Below are positions 8,993-18,754 of a stretch of 64,000 nt of DNA, piece after piece. The DNA is from Fulvivirga maritima (GTDB lineage Bacteria > Bacteroidota > Bacteroidia > Cytophagales > Cyclobacteriaceae), in assembly GCF_021389955.1 (NCBI RefSeq), contig NZ_CP089980.1, forward strand, positions 1,301,501 through 1,365,500, written 5' to 3'. Below the pieces are notes generated by a model, which saw only the letters and a program-made list of their open reading frames with translations, did no database searches and was not told where the DNA came from. The position numbers were made by a program, and so were the translations under genes. Numbering within the stretch: the stretch's first letter is position 1; each line of letters opens with the position of its first letter.

Positions 8993-9030
8993 AAGGATCT
9001 TAAGCTACCAAGTTTAAGATCCTTTATTTT
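8993..9030 (+). terminator. intrinsic terminator after nadC and the YcxB-like gene
   Basis: AAGGATCTTAA (8993-9003) pairs perfectly with TTAAGATCCTT (9013-9023) around a nine-base loop, followed by a T-rich tail interrupted by one A. It lies between the YcxB-like gene and recX. Confidence 0.8.
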
Positions 9031-9039
9031 ATCTGCCAT

Positions 9040-9540
9040 ATGGAGCCTTTTGAAGATAATAATAAGCGTAAGAGAACCTTTACCATGAAAGAAGCAAAGG
9101 TAAAGGCTGCCGATTTCTGCGCTTATCAGGAAAGAACGCAGCAGCAGGTAAGAGATAAGCTTTATGATTATGGCCTCAGGCAACATGAGGTAGAAGATGT
9201 ACTTACTGATCTCATAACTGAAGGCTTTATCAACGAAGAGCGCTTTGCCAGAAGCTATGCCGGAGGCAAATTCAGAATAAAAAAATGGGGCCGTTTGAAA
9301 ATATTACAAGGCCTTAAGCAACTAGGCCTATCAGAATATTGCATAAGAAAAGGAATGTCTGAAATAGACCAAGCAGATTACTCTGAAGCTCTCCATGACA
9401 TTATTAACAAAAAGAACCGTACACTGAAAGAGACCAATCAATTCATCAGAAAAAGGAAGATAGCCACTCATGCTATTCAGAAAGGCTATGAACCTGACAT
9501 GGTTTGGGACATACTTAGAGATATGGATGAGTCAATATAA
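9040..9540 (+). CDS. recX: RecX family regulatory protein
   Basis: A 166-residue all-helical protein with three tandem three-helix repeats: AADFCAYQERTQQQVRDKLYDYG, the repeat around FINEERFARSYAGGKFRIKKWG, and a C-terminal copy around ATHAIQKGYEPDMVWDIL. GFINEERFARSYAGGKFR is the family hallmark. RecX binds RecA filaments and limits or modulates their activity in recombination and the SOS response. recA is not in the window. The start follows a terminator and an AT-rich spacer. The gene overlaps the convergent DUF4230 gene by nine bases at the stop codons. Confidence 0.9.
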   Translation: MEPFEDNNKRKRTFTMKEAKVKAADFCAYQERTQQQVRDKLYDYGLRQHEVEDVLTDLITEGFINEERFARSYAGGKFRIKKWGRLKILQGLKQLGLSEYCIRKGMSEIDQADYSEALHDIINKKNRTLKETNQFIRKRKIATHAIQKGYEPDMVWDILRDMDESI

Positions 9541-10155
9541 CTCCACTTCAGCAGCCGGTATTTCATCAGTAAGAATCACTACTTTACCACTCATTTCCTC
9601 TAGCATTGGCTTCATAATCAACTCTGCATTAGTGCGAGTCTGCTCTAGTATTCCTGAGTTTTCTGCAGCTTTTTTAATCTCTCGCTCGGCATTTTTATAG
9701 GCCTTTTGAATAAATGCCTTTTCATCTTTCAACGGATTAGTCTGTATATCATAAATACGGGTGTTCTCCATATCCAGTTTATAATAACAAATTTCAGGCT
9801 CTGGCAACCTCAAATAAATAGTGTCATTAGCCACTTGAATGTCATTCACCTTCACTTTTGTGAGGTCAATACACCCTACAGCATGCCCGGCACTTATCAA
9901 GGCTATTTTAGAATCTGGCCCCAACTTAAATAGTCTGAAATATTCCTTGCTTAACTCCTTAAGCTCGGTAATCTCTTTAAAATTATACCTCACCAGCTCC
10001 ATTTTCCCTAGCGACTCTACCTTTTCCAGCACCGTACTATTATTGATAATGGTCTTTGGCTCCTCCTCTGTGTGGCTCTCAAAATACAGCCAGCTGCCTA
10101 ATACTAAGACCAGCAGCCATGGAAGAACATATATTAATAGCCTAAGCATTCTCAT
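9532..10155 (-). CDS. DUF4230 family membrane-anchored protein
   Basis: A 207-residue protein. I use the ATG at 10153-10155 because the longer frame begins with TTG and adds only a polar tail. Residues about 5-25 form one transmembrane helix or uncleaved signal (LLIYVLPWLLVLVLGSWLYF), and the remainder is a soluble alpha/beta domain. LEKVESLGKMELVRYNFKEI, KIALISAGHAVGCIDL and the YLRLPEPEICYYKLDMENTRIYD segment fit DUF4230, a widespread family of unknown function in Bacteroidota and Firmicutes. The C-terminal helix (AYKNAEREIKKAAENSGIL) is SPFH-like in character. It is divergent from the oxoprolinase gene. Function unknown. Confidence 0.75.
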   Translation of the reverse strand: MRMLRLLIYVLPWLLVLVLGSWLYFESHTEEEPKTIINNSTVLEKVESLGKMELVRYNFKEITELKELSKEYFRLFKLGPDSKIALISAGHAVGCIDLTKVKVNDIQVANDTIYLRLPEPEICYYKLDMENTRIYDIQTNPLKDEKAFIQKAYKNAEREIKKAAENSGILEQTRTNAELIMKPMLEEMSGKVVILTDEIPAAEVELY

Positions 10156-10235
10156 AAATCCGTAACTTTCTTTATCGTCTAATGTATAATATATTAACAA
10201 GAAATTTTGTTTCAGCGATTATTAAAACTATTTAT

Positions 10236-13200
10236 ATGTGGCAAATCTGCATTGATACTGGAGGAACTTTTACAGATTGTATAGCCCTATCTCCTGAGGG
10301 TGAGACCAGTAGACTTAAAATATTAAGTAGCAGCCGACTAAAAGGTAAAGTATTAGAAAGAACCTCTCCTAGCAGCTTCAAAGCGGAATTTAACTGGGGT
10401 ATTGAAACTGATATTTTTAAAAATTTCCATTTTAGCCAGTCAATTAATGAGCACAATGCGCTAATAGAATCCATCGATTTTCAGAAAGGCATTATTCACC
10501 TTAATAAAGAGATTGACATTCTCCCTGGTGATTTTGCCATCACCTCTAATGAAGAAGTACCGGTATTGGCCTCTCGCATACTTACAGGCACTGCCCTTGA
10601 CAGTCCATTTCCGCCTATAGACATGAGGCTTGGCTCCACCAAAGGCACCAATGCATTGCTAGAGCGAAAAGGAGCCTCGGTAATATTTATTACTACCAAA
10701 GGCTTCAAAGACCTGATTAATATTGGCACACAGCAGCGTCCTGATATTTTTGCGTTAAATATAATTAAGCCAGATCCTCTATATAAAGAAGTAATAGAGG
10801 TTACAGAAAGGATAGATAAAGACGGTAATGTAATTACAAAAATGACTGATTCTGAATTGGAGAAACTTTCTCAAAGCCTGAGTCATTTACCCCAAGACAC
10901 TTCTTTCGCCATAGCCTTCATGAATAGTTATAAAAACCCAGCTCATGAACTTCAGGTAGAACAACTCATAAAAAGCAAAGACTTCAAATTCATTAGCACT
11001 TCATCTACTATCTCTCAAAACATTAAAATATTAAGTCGGGCAGAAACCACCATAGCTAATGCTTATTTGCAACCAATAATTGAAAACTATATAAAAGGAA
11101 TCACCGATAAACTACAAGAAGGCTACTTAAGAATAATGACCAGTGCAGGAGCCATAGTTAATTCTGGTCATTTCACGCCCAAAGACAGCTTACTCAGTGG
11201 CCCGGCGGGAGGAATAGTAGGAGCAAAAACCATTGCTGAAAAATCTGGCTACGATCAAATCATCACATTTGATATGGGAGGAACCAGTACAGATGTGGCT
11301 ATCTACGATAAAAATTATGATTATAAATATGAAACCCAAGTAGGAGATGCTCAAATTCTAAGCCCAAGCCTGGCCATAGAAACCATAGCGGCTGGAGGTG
11401 GCTCTATTTGTGACATAAAAAGTGATATTATGCAAGTAGGCCCCGAAAGTGCGGGTTCATCGCCAGGGCCAGCTTGCTATGGAGACGGCGGCCCACTGAG
11501 CATTACTGACCTTAACTTATTATGCGGCCGCTTAGTGGATTCTAATTTCAGTATTCCACTAAACTCTGAAAAAGCCAAAATGGCATTAAGTGAAATAATA
11601 GCGCCTACTGATGAAAATTTACTGGCATTCTTACAGATAGCCAATGAAAAAATGGCGGAAGCAATTAAAAAGGTATCGGTAAGAAAAGGGTACGCTCCTT
11701 CTGACTACGCTATGGTCACCTACGGCGGCGCCGGAGGCCAGCATGCCTGTGCTATAGCTGATCTACTCAATATCAAAACTATAATTGTACCTTATGATGC
11801 TGGGTTGCTCAGCGCCTATGGTATTAGCCAGGCAGATATAGAGTATTTTACTGAAAAACAGATTTTACAACCTTTTGATGAAGCCAGTAATACACTTGAT
11901 AGCATCTGGAATAAGCTAAAATCACAAGCTACTCAACAGCTCATCAACCAGGGATTCACACAAGGCGATATCTTTATAAAATCCCAATTGCTTTATCTAC
12001 GCTATGCCGGGCAAGAAAATACTGTAGAAATAGATGCGGCTTCTACTCAAGATTACAAACAAGCCTTTAAAGAAAAATATAAATCTATCTATGGCCATTG
12101 GCTTGACAATCGTGACATTGAACTGGAATCAGCAAAGGTAATTGCAGCCATCAATCCTGACAAGCAGAAATCAATCCCTCACTCACTTCAAAAATATGCT
12201 CCACAAGAGCAAGGAGCCCAATCATGTCTTACTAAAAATGGCAGAAAAGAAGTGAATTTTTATGTATGGGAAACGATGAATCCTGGTGCAGAAATTCTTG
12301 GACCGGCAGTAATTACCAGTAATAACTGTACACTGTATATTGAACATGGTTGGAGTTTTGAACTAGATGTTCATAACCACGCCATTATGAAAAAAACAGT
12401 AAATGATGATACGCTCGCTTTAAAGCCTGAAACCGAAAAAGCCAATTTGGAGCTTTTCAAAAACAGATATGCCGGCATAGTGGAAAAGATGGGAAGCCAA
12501 CTGGAGAGAACATCCTTTTCTGTTAATATAAAAGAACGATTAGACTTCTCATGTGCTCTTTTAGACGATAAAGGTTATCTGATCGTAAATGCGCCTCACA
12601 TTCCTGTCCACTTGGGTAGTATGGGAATATGTGTGAGAAAAGTGATTGAAGTGATCTCCATTGAAGAAGGAGATGTAATCATTACTAATCACCCTGCCTA
12701 TGGCGGCTCCCATTTGCCCGACATCACTTTAATCACAGGTGTCTTTGCGGACAATCAATTAGTCGGTTATTTAGCCAGCAGGGCTCATCATGCTGAAATA
12801 GGAGGTAAAACCCCAGGATCTATGCCTACCGATGCCACTGCTTTAGAAGAGGAAGGAGTAATAATACATCCTCAATACCTTGCTAAAAACGGAAAATATC
12901 TGTGGGATGAAATTAGTAACGTATTTACATCAGCAAGATACCCTACACGCTCACTTCAGGAGAATATTGCAGACCTCCAAGGTGGCATTGCTTCATTAAA
13001 AACAGGAGTTTATGAACTACAAAAGCTCTGCTCTCAATTTGGGGTTAATGCGGTAAAATACTACATGCAATCGCTAAAAGGATATGTAAATACCAAATTA
13101 TGGGAATCCCTATCTGAAAAAGCAGGCCATACGTATGAAGCTACAGAATATTTGGATGACCACTCAATACTGCATTGTACCATTTCCTTTGAAAAAGAAT

Positions 13201-13955
13201 CAGCCATTTTTGACTTTACAGGCACTTCAGATACACACCCTGGTAACCTGAATGCTACTGAAGCCATTGTAAATAGCGTTGTATTATATGTCTTAAGATT
13301 ATCTATCACTGAAAATCTTCCTCTAAATGAAGGGTTGACCTCAAATATAAAGGTGATATTACCTCATGGCATGCTTAACCCTGATTTTAGCAAAGAATCT
13401 CCTGCTGTAGTGGGAGGAAATACCGAAATCAGTCAAAGACTTACTGATACGCTATTAAAGGCCTTAAATATGGCTGCCTGTAGTCAGGGAACCATGAACA
13501 ATGTTCTGTTCGGCAATAATAAATTCGGCTATTATGAAACCATTGGCGGTGGTACCGGAGCTGGAGCAGGCTTCAACGGAAAAGATGCTATTCATCAGCA
13601 CATGACTAACACTAAAATAACTGATCCTGAAATTATGGAATACAGATACCCGGTAAGGATTAATAAGTTTGGGATCAGAGAAAATAGCGGAGGAAAAGGC
13701 CTATGGAATGGAGGAAATGGTATTATTAGAGAAATCGAATTTTTAGACAATCTCGATTTAACAGTACTTACTCAACACCGACAAACTGCTCCTTATGGAT
13801 TAAAAGGTGGAGAGGATGGTCTAACAGGAAATCAACAATTAAAACAACAAAATCAAATAAAAGAGCTATTACCAAGCGATTCTGTAAAAGTTAAGCCAGG
13901 TGATGTGTTATGTATAAATACTCCTGGAGGAGGAGGCTTTGGAAAATCAACCTAA
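10236..13955 (+). CDS. 5-oxoprolinase / hydantoinase, HyuA-HyuB fusion
   Basis: A 1239-residue fusion of the two subunits that many bacteria encode separately. The ATG at 10236 is chosen because DTGGTFTD, the family N-terminal phosphate loop, follows at once (MWQICIDTGGTFTD). The HyuA half (about 1-720) contains FDMGGTSTDVA (the second ATP-binding loop), a glycine-rich AAGGGSICD and GGAGGQHACA. The HyuB half (about 735-1239) contains ERTSFSVNIKERLDFSC, NHPAYGGSHLPDIT, AHHAEIGGKTPGSMP and the C-terminal PGGGGFG. The layout matches eukaryote-type 5-oxoprolinase (about 1290 residues), which hydrolyses 5-oxoproline to glutamate with ATP. A hydantoinase role is possible, since the families overlap. 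No gamma-glutamyl-cycle genes are adjacent. Confidence 0.88.
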   Translation: MWQICIDTGGTFTDCIALSPEGETSRLKILSSSRLKGKVLERTSPSSFKAEFNWGIETDIFKNFHFSQSINEHNALIESIDFQKGIIHLNKEIDILPGDFAITSNEEVPVLASRILTGTALDSPFPPIDMRLGSTKGTNALLERKGASVIFITTKGFKDLINIGTQQRPDIFALNIIKPDPLYKEVIEVTERIDKDGNVITKMTDSELEKLSQSLSHLPQDTSFAIAFMNSYKNPAHELQVEQLIKSKDFKFISTSSTISQNIKILSRAETTIANAYLQPIIENYIKGITDKLQEGYLRIMTSAGAIVNSGHFTPKDSLLSGPAGGIVGAKTIAEKSGYDQIITFDMGGTSTDVAIYDKNYDYKYETQVGDAQILSPSLAIETIAAGGGSICDIKSDIMQVGPESAGSSPGPACYGDGGPLSITDLNLLCGRLVDSNFSIPLNSEKAKMALSEIIAPTDENLLAFLQIANEKMAEAIKKVSVRKGYAPSDYAMVTYGGAGGQHACAIADLLNIKTIIVPYDAGLLSAYGISQADIEYFTEKQILQPFDEASNTLDSIWNKLKSQATQQLINQGFTQGDIFIKSQLLYLRYAGQENTVEIDAASTQDYKQAFKEKYKSIYGHWLDNRDIELESAKVIAAINPDKQKSIPHSLQKYAPQEQGAQSCLTKNGRKEVNFYVWETMNPGAEILGPAVITSNNCTLYIEHGWSFELDVHNHAIMKKTVNDDTLALKPETEKANLELFKNRYAGIVEKMGSQLERTSFSVNIKERLDFSCALLDDKGYLIVNAPHIPVHLGSMGICVRKVIEVISIEEGDVIITNHPAYGGSHLPDITLITGVFADNQLVGYLASRAHHAEIGGKTPGSMPTDATALEEEGVIIHPQYLAKNGKYLWDEISNVFTSARYPTRSLQENIADLQGGIASLKTGVYELQKLCSQFGVNAVKYYMQSLKGYVNTKLWESLSEKAGHTYEATEYLDDHSILHCTISFEKESAIFDFTGTSDTHPGNLNATEAIVNSVVLYVLRLSITENLPLNEGLTSNIKVILPHGMLNPDFSKESPAVVGGNTEISQRLTDTLLKALNMAACSQGTMNNVLFGNNKFGYYETIGGGTGAGAGFNGKDAIHQHMTNTKITDPEIMEYRYPVRINKFGIRENSGGKGLWNGGNGIIREIEFLDNLDLTVLTQHRQTAPYGLKGGEDGLTGNQQLKQQNQIKELLPSDSVKVKPGDVLCINTPGGGGFGKST

Positions 13956-14846
13956 TAGCCTTACTTCATCTTCATTAACAATAAAAGATAAGCTATGCCC
14001 AAAGGGTATAGCCAAATTATAAGGCTCATGCCCCGCTGGAAAATCAAAGCATAAAGGATAAGAGTAACTTTCAAAATGGCTCCAAATTAAATCCTTTATG
14101 TTTTTTCCAAAGGGTATAGAAGTATCTTTCATCCCAGAAAAATCACCGACAATAACTCCGGCCAGCTCATCAAACTTACCTGCTCTTCGTAATTGGGTGA
14201 GCATCCTGTCAATTTTGTATAAATATTCATCTATTTCCTCAATCAACAGTATCTTACCTTTGGTCTGTACTTCTGTTGCTGTCCCTAAGCTATCTGCCAA
14301 TAAAGAAAGATTACCACCTATCACTTCGGCATTAGCTGTTCCCTGTCTGCTTCCACCTGACATCGGGACTGAATAATCCACCCTTCCTTCAAAAAGGATA
14401 TTCTTCAAACTACTTATTGATTCCATTACACCTTCATAGCCAAATTGTGCAGGCATTACTCCATGAATACTCTCTATGTTATTATTATTCAGAGCTACAT
14501 GCATGGCTGTAATATCACTAAAGCCAACCAACCATTTGGGATATTTTTTAACACCAGAAAAATCAATTCCATCGATAATACGGGTCATACCATAGCCACC
14601 TCTAGCACATAGCACCGCCTTGAGTTCAGGATTATCAAGAAAACTCTGCAGTTCGGCCCTTCTTACTTCATCTGTGCCCGCAAAATAGCCTTCCGAAGCA
14701 TATAATTGCTCACTCAACACTACCTCCAGCCCCCATTCCTGGAAAACGGTAAGTGCCTGAGAAATTTGCTCAGGAAGTATCATCCTGGATGGTGACACTA
14801 TTCCTATTTTATCTCCTTCTTGTAATAATGGTGGTCTTAAATTCAT
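13947..14846 (-). CDS. ldcA: LD-carboxypeptidase (muramoyltetrapeptide carboxypeptidase, peptidase S66)
   Basis: A 299-residue enzyme that removes the terminal D-alanine from murein tetrapeptides during cell-wall recycling. The S66 triad is visible: Ser110 in VGFSDITAMH, Glu203 or Glu204 in LLIEEIDEYLYKIDR, and His273 in FPAGHEPYNLAIPFG. GDKIGIVSPSRM at the N-terminus and ARGGYGMTRI (81-90) are also family motifs. No signal peptide is present, as expected for the cytosolic enzyme. Its 3' end interlocks with that of the oxoprolinase gene, with a nine-base overlap of stop regions. Confidence 0.92.
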   Translation of the reverse strand: MNLRPPLLQEGDKIGIVSPSRMILPEQISQALTVFQEWGLEVVLSEQLYASEGYFAGTDEVRRAELQSFLDNPELKAVLCARGGYGMTRIIDGIDFSGVKKYPKWLVGFSDITAMHVALNNNNIESIHGVMPAQFGYEGVMESISSLKNILFEGRVDYSVPMSGGSRQGTANAEVIGGNLSLLADSLGTATEVQTKGKILLIEEIDEYLYKIDRMLTQLRRAGKFDELAGVIVGDFSGMKDTSIPFGKNIKDLIWSHFESYSYPLCFDFPAGHEPYNLAIPFGHSLSFIVNEDEVRLLG

Positions 14847-14852
14847 AGGGTA

Positions 14853-14875
14853 TAAAAAAAGCCCCAGCGGGGCTT
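14853..14875 (-). terminator. intrinsic terminator of the bamA-ompH operon
   Basis: AAGCCCC pairs with GGGGCTT around a three-base loop, and on the minus strand is followed by seven T. It lies 22 bases past the stop of the last ompH gene, closing the long leftward envelope operon. Confidence 0.88.
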
Positions 14876-14896
14876 CATGTATAAGGTTTCAATATT

Positions 14897-15430
14897 TTAG
14901 TTACCTGCAGGTGTAACACCCATTTTCTTAAGTACTAAATCACTGATATCAAATTTAGAATCGGCATAAAGTACTACATCCACACCGGCAATTTGTCCAT
15001 TCAGCACATAAGTATAACCATTTTCTTTAGCTACAGATTCAATGTTATTACCTACTTTTTCATAAAGAGGCTGCATTAAATCAGCTTGTTTTTTTTGCAT
15101 AGAGCTCTGTGCATCTTGCTGAAACTTTTGGATTCTTTGCTCCAATTGAGCCAGTTCAGTTTCTTTATCCTGACGGATAGCTGCATCCATTGTAGATGCT
15201 CCTTGCTGATAAGCCTGTAGCTTTTCCTGATACTCTTGATATTTTGCTTGTAATTGATTTTGTAACTGAGTATTGTGTGCTTTAAGATCAGACTCCACTT
15301 GCTTAGCTTCTGGCATTTGGCTCAATATATAATCCACATCGGCATAGGCAATTTTCGTGGTCTGCGCCTGCACGGTAGCAAGCCCTAAAAACGCAAAAGC
15401 TATAATGGTTAAAAATAATTTGTTTTTCAT
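14897..15430 (-). CDS. OmpH/Skp family periplasmic chaperone (second copy)
   Basis: A 177-residue protein with a signal peptide (residues 1-22, ending TVQAQ), the typical KIAYADVDYILSQMPEAKQVESDL start, and a long charged coiled coil (about 45-125) of the Skp jellyfish-tentacle type. The C-terminal beta strand pair includes VDVVLYADSKFDISDLVLKKMG. Skp trimers hold unfolded outer-membrane proteins in the periplasm on the way to BamA. It is the last gene of the cluster, 22 bases after a paralogue with the same N-terminal motif (YILSKMPE). Confidence 0.92.
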   Translation of the reverse strand: MKNKLFLTIIAFAFLGLATVQAQTTKIAYADVDYILSQMPEAKQVESDLKAHNTQLQNQLQAKYQEYQEKLQAYQQGASTMDAAIRQDKETELAQLEQRIQKFQQDAQSSMQKKQADLMQPLYEKVGNNIESVAKENGYTYVLNGQIAGVDVVLYADSKFDISDLVLKKMGVTPAGN

Positions 15431-15451
15431 GATATATTTAAATTAAACATT

Positions 15452-15982
15452 CTACTTTATTACATCATTTGGATCTCCCAATCCCAGCTCATCAAGTACA
15501 TAATCAGTATAGTCATGCCTGGGGTCAGTATATATCATTACCAACTCCCCTGATTTATCGAACATAATTGCTAATCGCTGTTCTTTACATACACGCTCTA
15601 TAGCCTCAAATATCTTGTCTTGAACTGGCTTTACCAGCTCCTTTTTCTTTAAAAAGAATAATCCGTCGAATCCAAATATCTTTTTCTGATAAGCCTTTAG
15701 CTCATCTTCCTTTCTTTCTATTTCAGCCAATCTGTCCTTTTTCATCTCGGCTGTTAGTAAAACCTCCTCAGCATGAAGCTCACTGTACATAGATTCTATG
15801 TCCTTAGACATTTCTTTCACTTCATCCTGCCAGCCTTGAGAGAGCGTTTCTATCTCTCCCTGAGCTTCTTTATACTCAGGCATTTTGCTAAGTATATAAT
15901 TGGTGTCTACATATCCAAATTTTTGTCCGTAAACATTAACGAACGAAAATAATGCCAAAAATAAAACAAATAGGTTTTTCAT
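15452..15982 (-). CDS. OmpH/Skp family periplasmic chaperone (first copy)
   Basis: A 176-residue Skp-like protein with a signal peptide (residues 1-19), then KFGYVDTNYILSKMPEYKEAQGEI, a coiled coil to about residue 125 rich in Glu and Lys, and a C-terminal segment ending near YTDYVLDELGLGDP. It is a diverged tandem paralogue of the next gene. In Bacteroidota two ompH genes downstream of bamA is the usual arrangement, suggesting either a hetero-oligomer or different client sets. It lies 64 bases downstream of bamA on the same strand. Confidence 0.92.
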   Translation of the reverse strand: MKNLFVLFLALFSFVNVYGQKFGYVDTNYILSKMPEYKEAQGEIETLSQGWQDEVKEMSKDIESMYSELHAEEVLLTAEMKKDRLAEIERKEDELKAYQKKIFGFDGLFFLKKKELVKPVQDKIFEAIERVCKEQRLAIMFDKSGELVMIYTDPRHDYTDYVLDELGLGDPNDVIK

Positions 15983-16046
15983 AGGTCAATAGGTTTATGG
16001 TTTAAATAATCAAACACTATTTTCATCCTCAATCACTAACCTCAAC

Positions 16047-18749
16047 TTATCTGATTTGCTGACCAATGGTAAAGTGGAACTGAGGCCCACTTCTTTCAGT
16101 ATCTCCTGGTACAGTATCAAACCCATATCCCCAGTTAATACCAATCAAACCAAATGCGGGCATAAATATTCTGGCACCAAATCCAGCTGATCTATAGTTT
16201 TCAAAAGGATTAAATTCTTGATAATTATCAAAGTTATTACCTGCTTCCGCAAATACAAAACCATAAATAGTAGCAGCCTGACCAGTGGTTACAGGGTAAC
16301 GTAACTCAAGACCAAATTTATCATATACAATACCTCCTTCTATTCTACCAGAGCCACTTACTCTATCGTAAGGAGGAGTTAAAGCATTGTTTTGATAACC
16401 ACGTAAACCAATTACGTCCGTACCTAATACAAAGTTTTGTCCTGCAAGACCATCACCACCAAGGTTAAACCTTTCAAATGGTCCTATACCAGCATCACTA
16501 GAATATGATCCGATAAATCCGAAATGCGCTTTAGCTTCCAAAACTAATTTACCTACTACTGTTAAGTAATACTTAGAATCGAACATCCATTTATGATATT
16601 CTATCCATTTATACTGTTCTGAAGCTTCAGCATTGTCATAATCTATATCTCTCCATAAAGAATAAGGAGGTGTAAATGAAGCACTTAAAGAAATTGTTGA
16701 TCCACCTGTAGGATACATCGGGCTATTTACACTATTTCTAGATAAGGTAGAATTAAAAGTAATACTGTTAGCTGAACCATTACTAAAGTCCAGACCGCTA
16801 AATCTATAATTGTCCAAACCATATACCATGTAAGATAACGAATTGGTCCAAGAGAAATAATCATCAGGCCAACGTAGTCTCTTTCCTAATCCTACAGTAA
16901 TACCTTTAACCGAAATGTGAGCATTATAATTACCAAAAGAAGGAAGATACTCAGCCACACCGTCTCCATCTCTATCTTCATATTGTCTTTGTCTTTGTAT
17001 AGAATAGTTAGCGCTTACAGTAAACGAATTTGGCTTTTTACCTCCTAACCAAGGTTCTGTAAATGAAACTGAATAGTTCTGATATTGACGACCGGTTGCC
17101 TGCACTCTCATAGATAGTTTTTGTCCATCACCAGTTGGTATTGGGTTGAACTTACCTTTCACCAAATTCCTCATAGAGAAGTTGTTCAGAGATAATCCCA
17201 GGGTTCCTACAAATCCGAGTTGGCCTCCCCAACCTCCTGATAGTTCAATTTGGTCACTAGATCTTTCCACTAGATTCCATTCTATATCTACGGTTCCATC
17301 TGCAGGGTTTGGTTTTGGAACAGGGTTAATTTGTTCTGGGTCAAAATAACCTAACTGAGAAAGCATTTGCTGAGTACGTATTAAATCAGATCTGCTAAAT
17401 TTTCTTCCAGGAATGGTATAAAGCTCTCTTCTTATAACATGATCTCTGGTTCTTTCATTACCAGCGATGATTACATTCTTGATAGTAGCTTGCTCCCCTT
17501 CGTAGATTCTCATTTCCACATCAATTGAATCTCCTTCTACGGCTACTTCTACAGGGTTAACTCTGAAGAATAGATATCCATCATCCATATATAGACCGCT
17601 GATATCAGTACCCTTAGGGTTAAAAGAAAGTTTTTTATCTATTAGCTCCTTATTATAAACGTCTCCTTTTTCTATAGCCAATACTTTATCCAAAGTAGCA
17701 TCATCATAAACAAAGTTACCTGTCCAAATAATGTTCCTGAAGTAGTACTTTCTACCTTCTGAAATTTCAATATCAATGTTTACGGAGTTCTCATTGTTGG
17801 CATAAACAGAATCTCTCACTATTTCTGCATCTCTGTATCCGTGAGAATTATAAAAGGCAATGATATTGTCCTTATCATTCTCATATTCTGCCTCAATGAA
17901 TTTCGTGGAATTGAAGAAATTTAATTTGACATTATCATTAAGGAACTCCTTCAACTCTTTTCCTGAAACTTCGTAAGTAGAATCTACAAAGCTTTTAATG
18001 TTTTTAGGCTTAGTGGCCCCAACTAACAATTCTGCACCCCGCTTGAAAAGAGAAATTCTAACACGCTCGTTAGTTTTCTTCATTTTCTTTTTTATCCGAT
18101 TATTGTCGAACACTTCGTTGCCAACTATGTTAATCTTGTTAACCTTCACCTTGGCATTAGGATCCACAACAATTCTTAATTTAACACCATCCTGGTTAAT
18201 AGTGTCCTCTTGCTGAATCACTTTAACATCAGCATAAAGGTAGCCTTTGTCTACATAGTAATTTTTTACGGTCAGCTCTGTATTCCTTATAATTGCATCA
18301 CTAAGGATTCTACCTCTAATAAGGTTTAGATCTTCCCTCAAGTCCGTTTCCTTAGATTTTTTAACTCCCTCAAAGGTAAAACCGGTAAGCCTTGGGCGCT
18401 CTGACAGCGCAATATTGAGATATATTTTTTCCCCTTCAATCTTATCAATTTGAATGGATACATCTCCTACAAGACCATGTTTCCACAGTTTCCTTATAGC
18501 CCCACTAATCTGATCCCCGGGCACTTTGATCTTATCGCCAACCTTAAGGCCACTTAGTGAAATAAGAGCGTTTTTATCCAACACCCTTAAACCCGTTACC
18601 TGAATATCAGCAATAACATATTCTTGTGGGTTAGAGTAGTTCAGTCCCCCTTCATTATCGGAAGATGTATTAGCCCTCCTTCTGAATTGAGCTTCTGAGG
18701 AATTAATAATAATAAAAATAAATGCAAGGAAAAATAATGTCTTCTTCAT
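16047..18749 (-). CDS. bamA: outer-membrane protein assembly factor BamA
   Basis: A 900-residue Omp85 protein that folds and inserts beta-barrel proteins. The ATG at 18747-18749 is used; the longer frame begins with TTG inside the uppS stop region. A signal peptide (about 1-20) is followed by an Arg/Asn linker and five POTRA repeats (about 45-465; for example YVIADIQVTGLRVLDKNALI and ATIKNVIIAGNERTRDHVIRREL). The C-terminal Omp85 barrel contains the lid-loop motif GSGRIEGGIVYD region and FVFAEAGNNFDN, and ends with GPQFHFTIGQQIR. It sits six bases after the uppS stop codon, upstream of two skp genes, so chaperone and machine are co-expressed. Confidence 0.95.
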   Translation of the reverse strand: MKKTLFFLAFIFIIINSSEAQFRRRANTSSDNEGGLNYSNPQEYVIADIQVTGLRVLDKNALISLSGLKVGDKIKVPGDQISGAIRKLWKHGLVGDVSIQIDKIEGEKIYLNIALSERPRLTGFTFEGVKKSKETDLREDLNLIRGRILSDAIIRNTELTVKNYYVDKGYLYADVKVIQQEDTINQDGVKLRIVVDPNAKVKVNKINIVGNEVFDNNRIKKKMKKTNERVRISLFKRGAELLVGATKPKNIKSFVDSTYEVSGKELKEFLNDNVKLNFFNSTKFIEAEYENDKDNIIAFYNSHGYRDAEIVRDSVYANNENSVNIDIEISEGRKYYFRNIIWTGNFVYDDATLDKVLAIEKGDVYNKELIDKKLSFNPKGTDISGLYMDDGYLFFRVNPVEVAVEGDSIDVEMRIYEGEQATIKNVIIAGNERTRDHVIRRELYTIPGRKFSRSDLIRTQQMLSQLGYFDPEQINPVPKPNPADGTVDIEWNLVERSSDQIELSGGWGGQLGFVGTLGLSLNNFSMRNLVKGKFNPIPTGDGQKLSMRVQATGRQYQNYSVSFTEPWLGGKKPNSFTVSANYSIQRQRQYEDRDGDGVAEYLPSFGNYNAHISVKGITVGLGKRLRWPDDYFSWTNSLSYMVYGLDNYRFSGLDFSNGSANSITFNSTLSRNSVNSPMYPTGGSTISLSASFTPPYSLWRDIDYDNAEASEQYKWIEYHKWMFDSKYYLTVVGKLVLEAKAHFGFIGSYSSDAGIGPFERFNLGGDGLAGQNFVLGTDVIGLRGYQNNALTPPYDRVSGSGRIEGGIVYDKFGLELRYPVTTGQAATIYGFVFAEAGNNFDNYQEFNPFENYRSAGFGARIFMPAFGLIGINWGYGFDTVPGDTERSGPQFHFTIGQQIR

Positions 18750-18754
18750 TAATA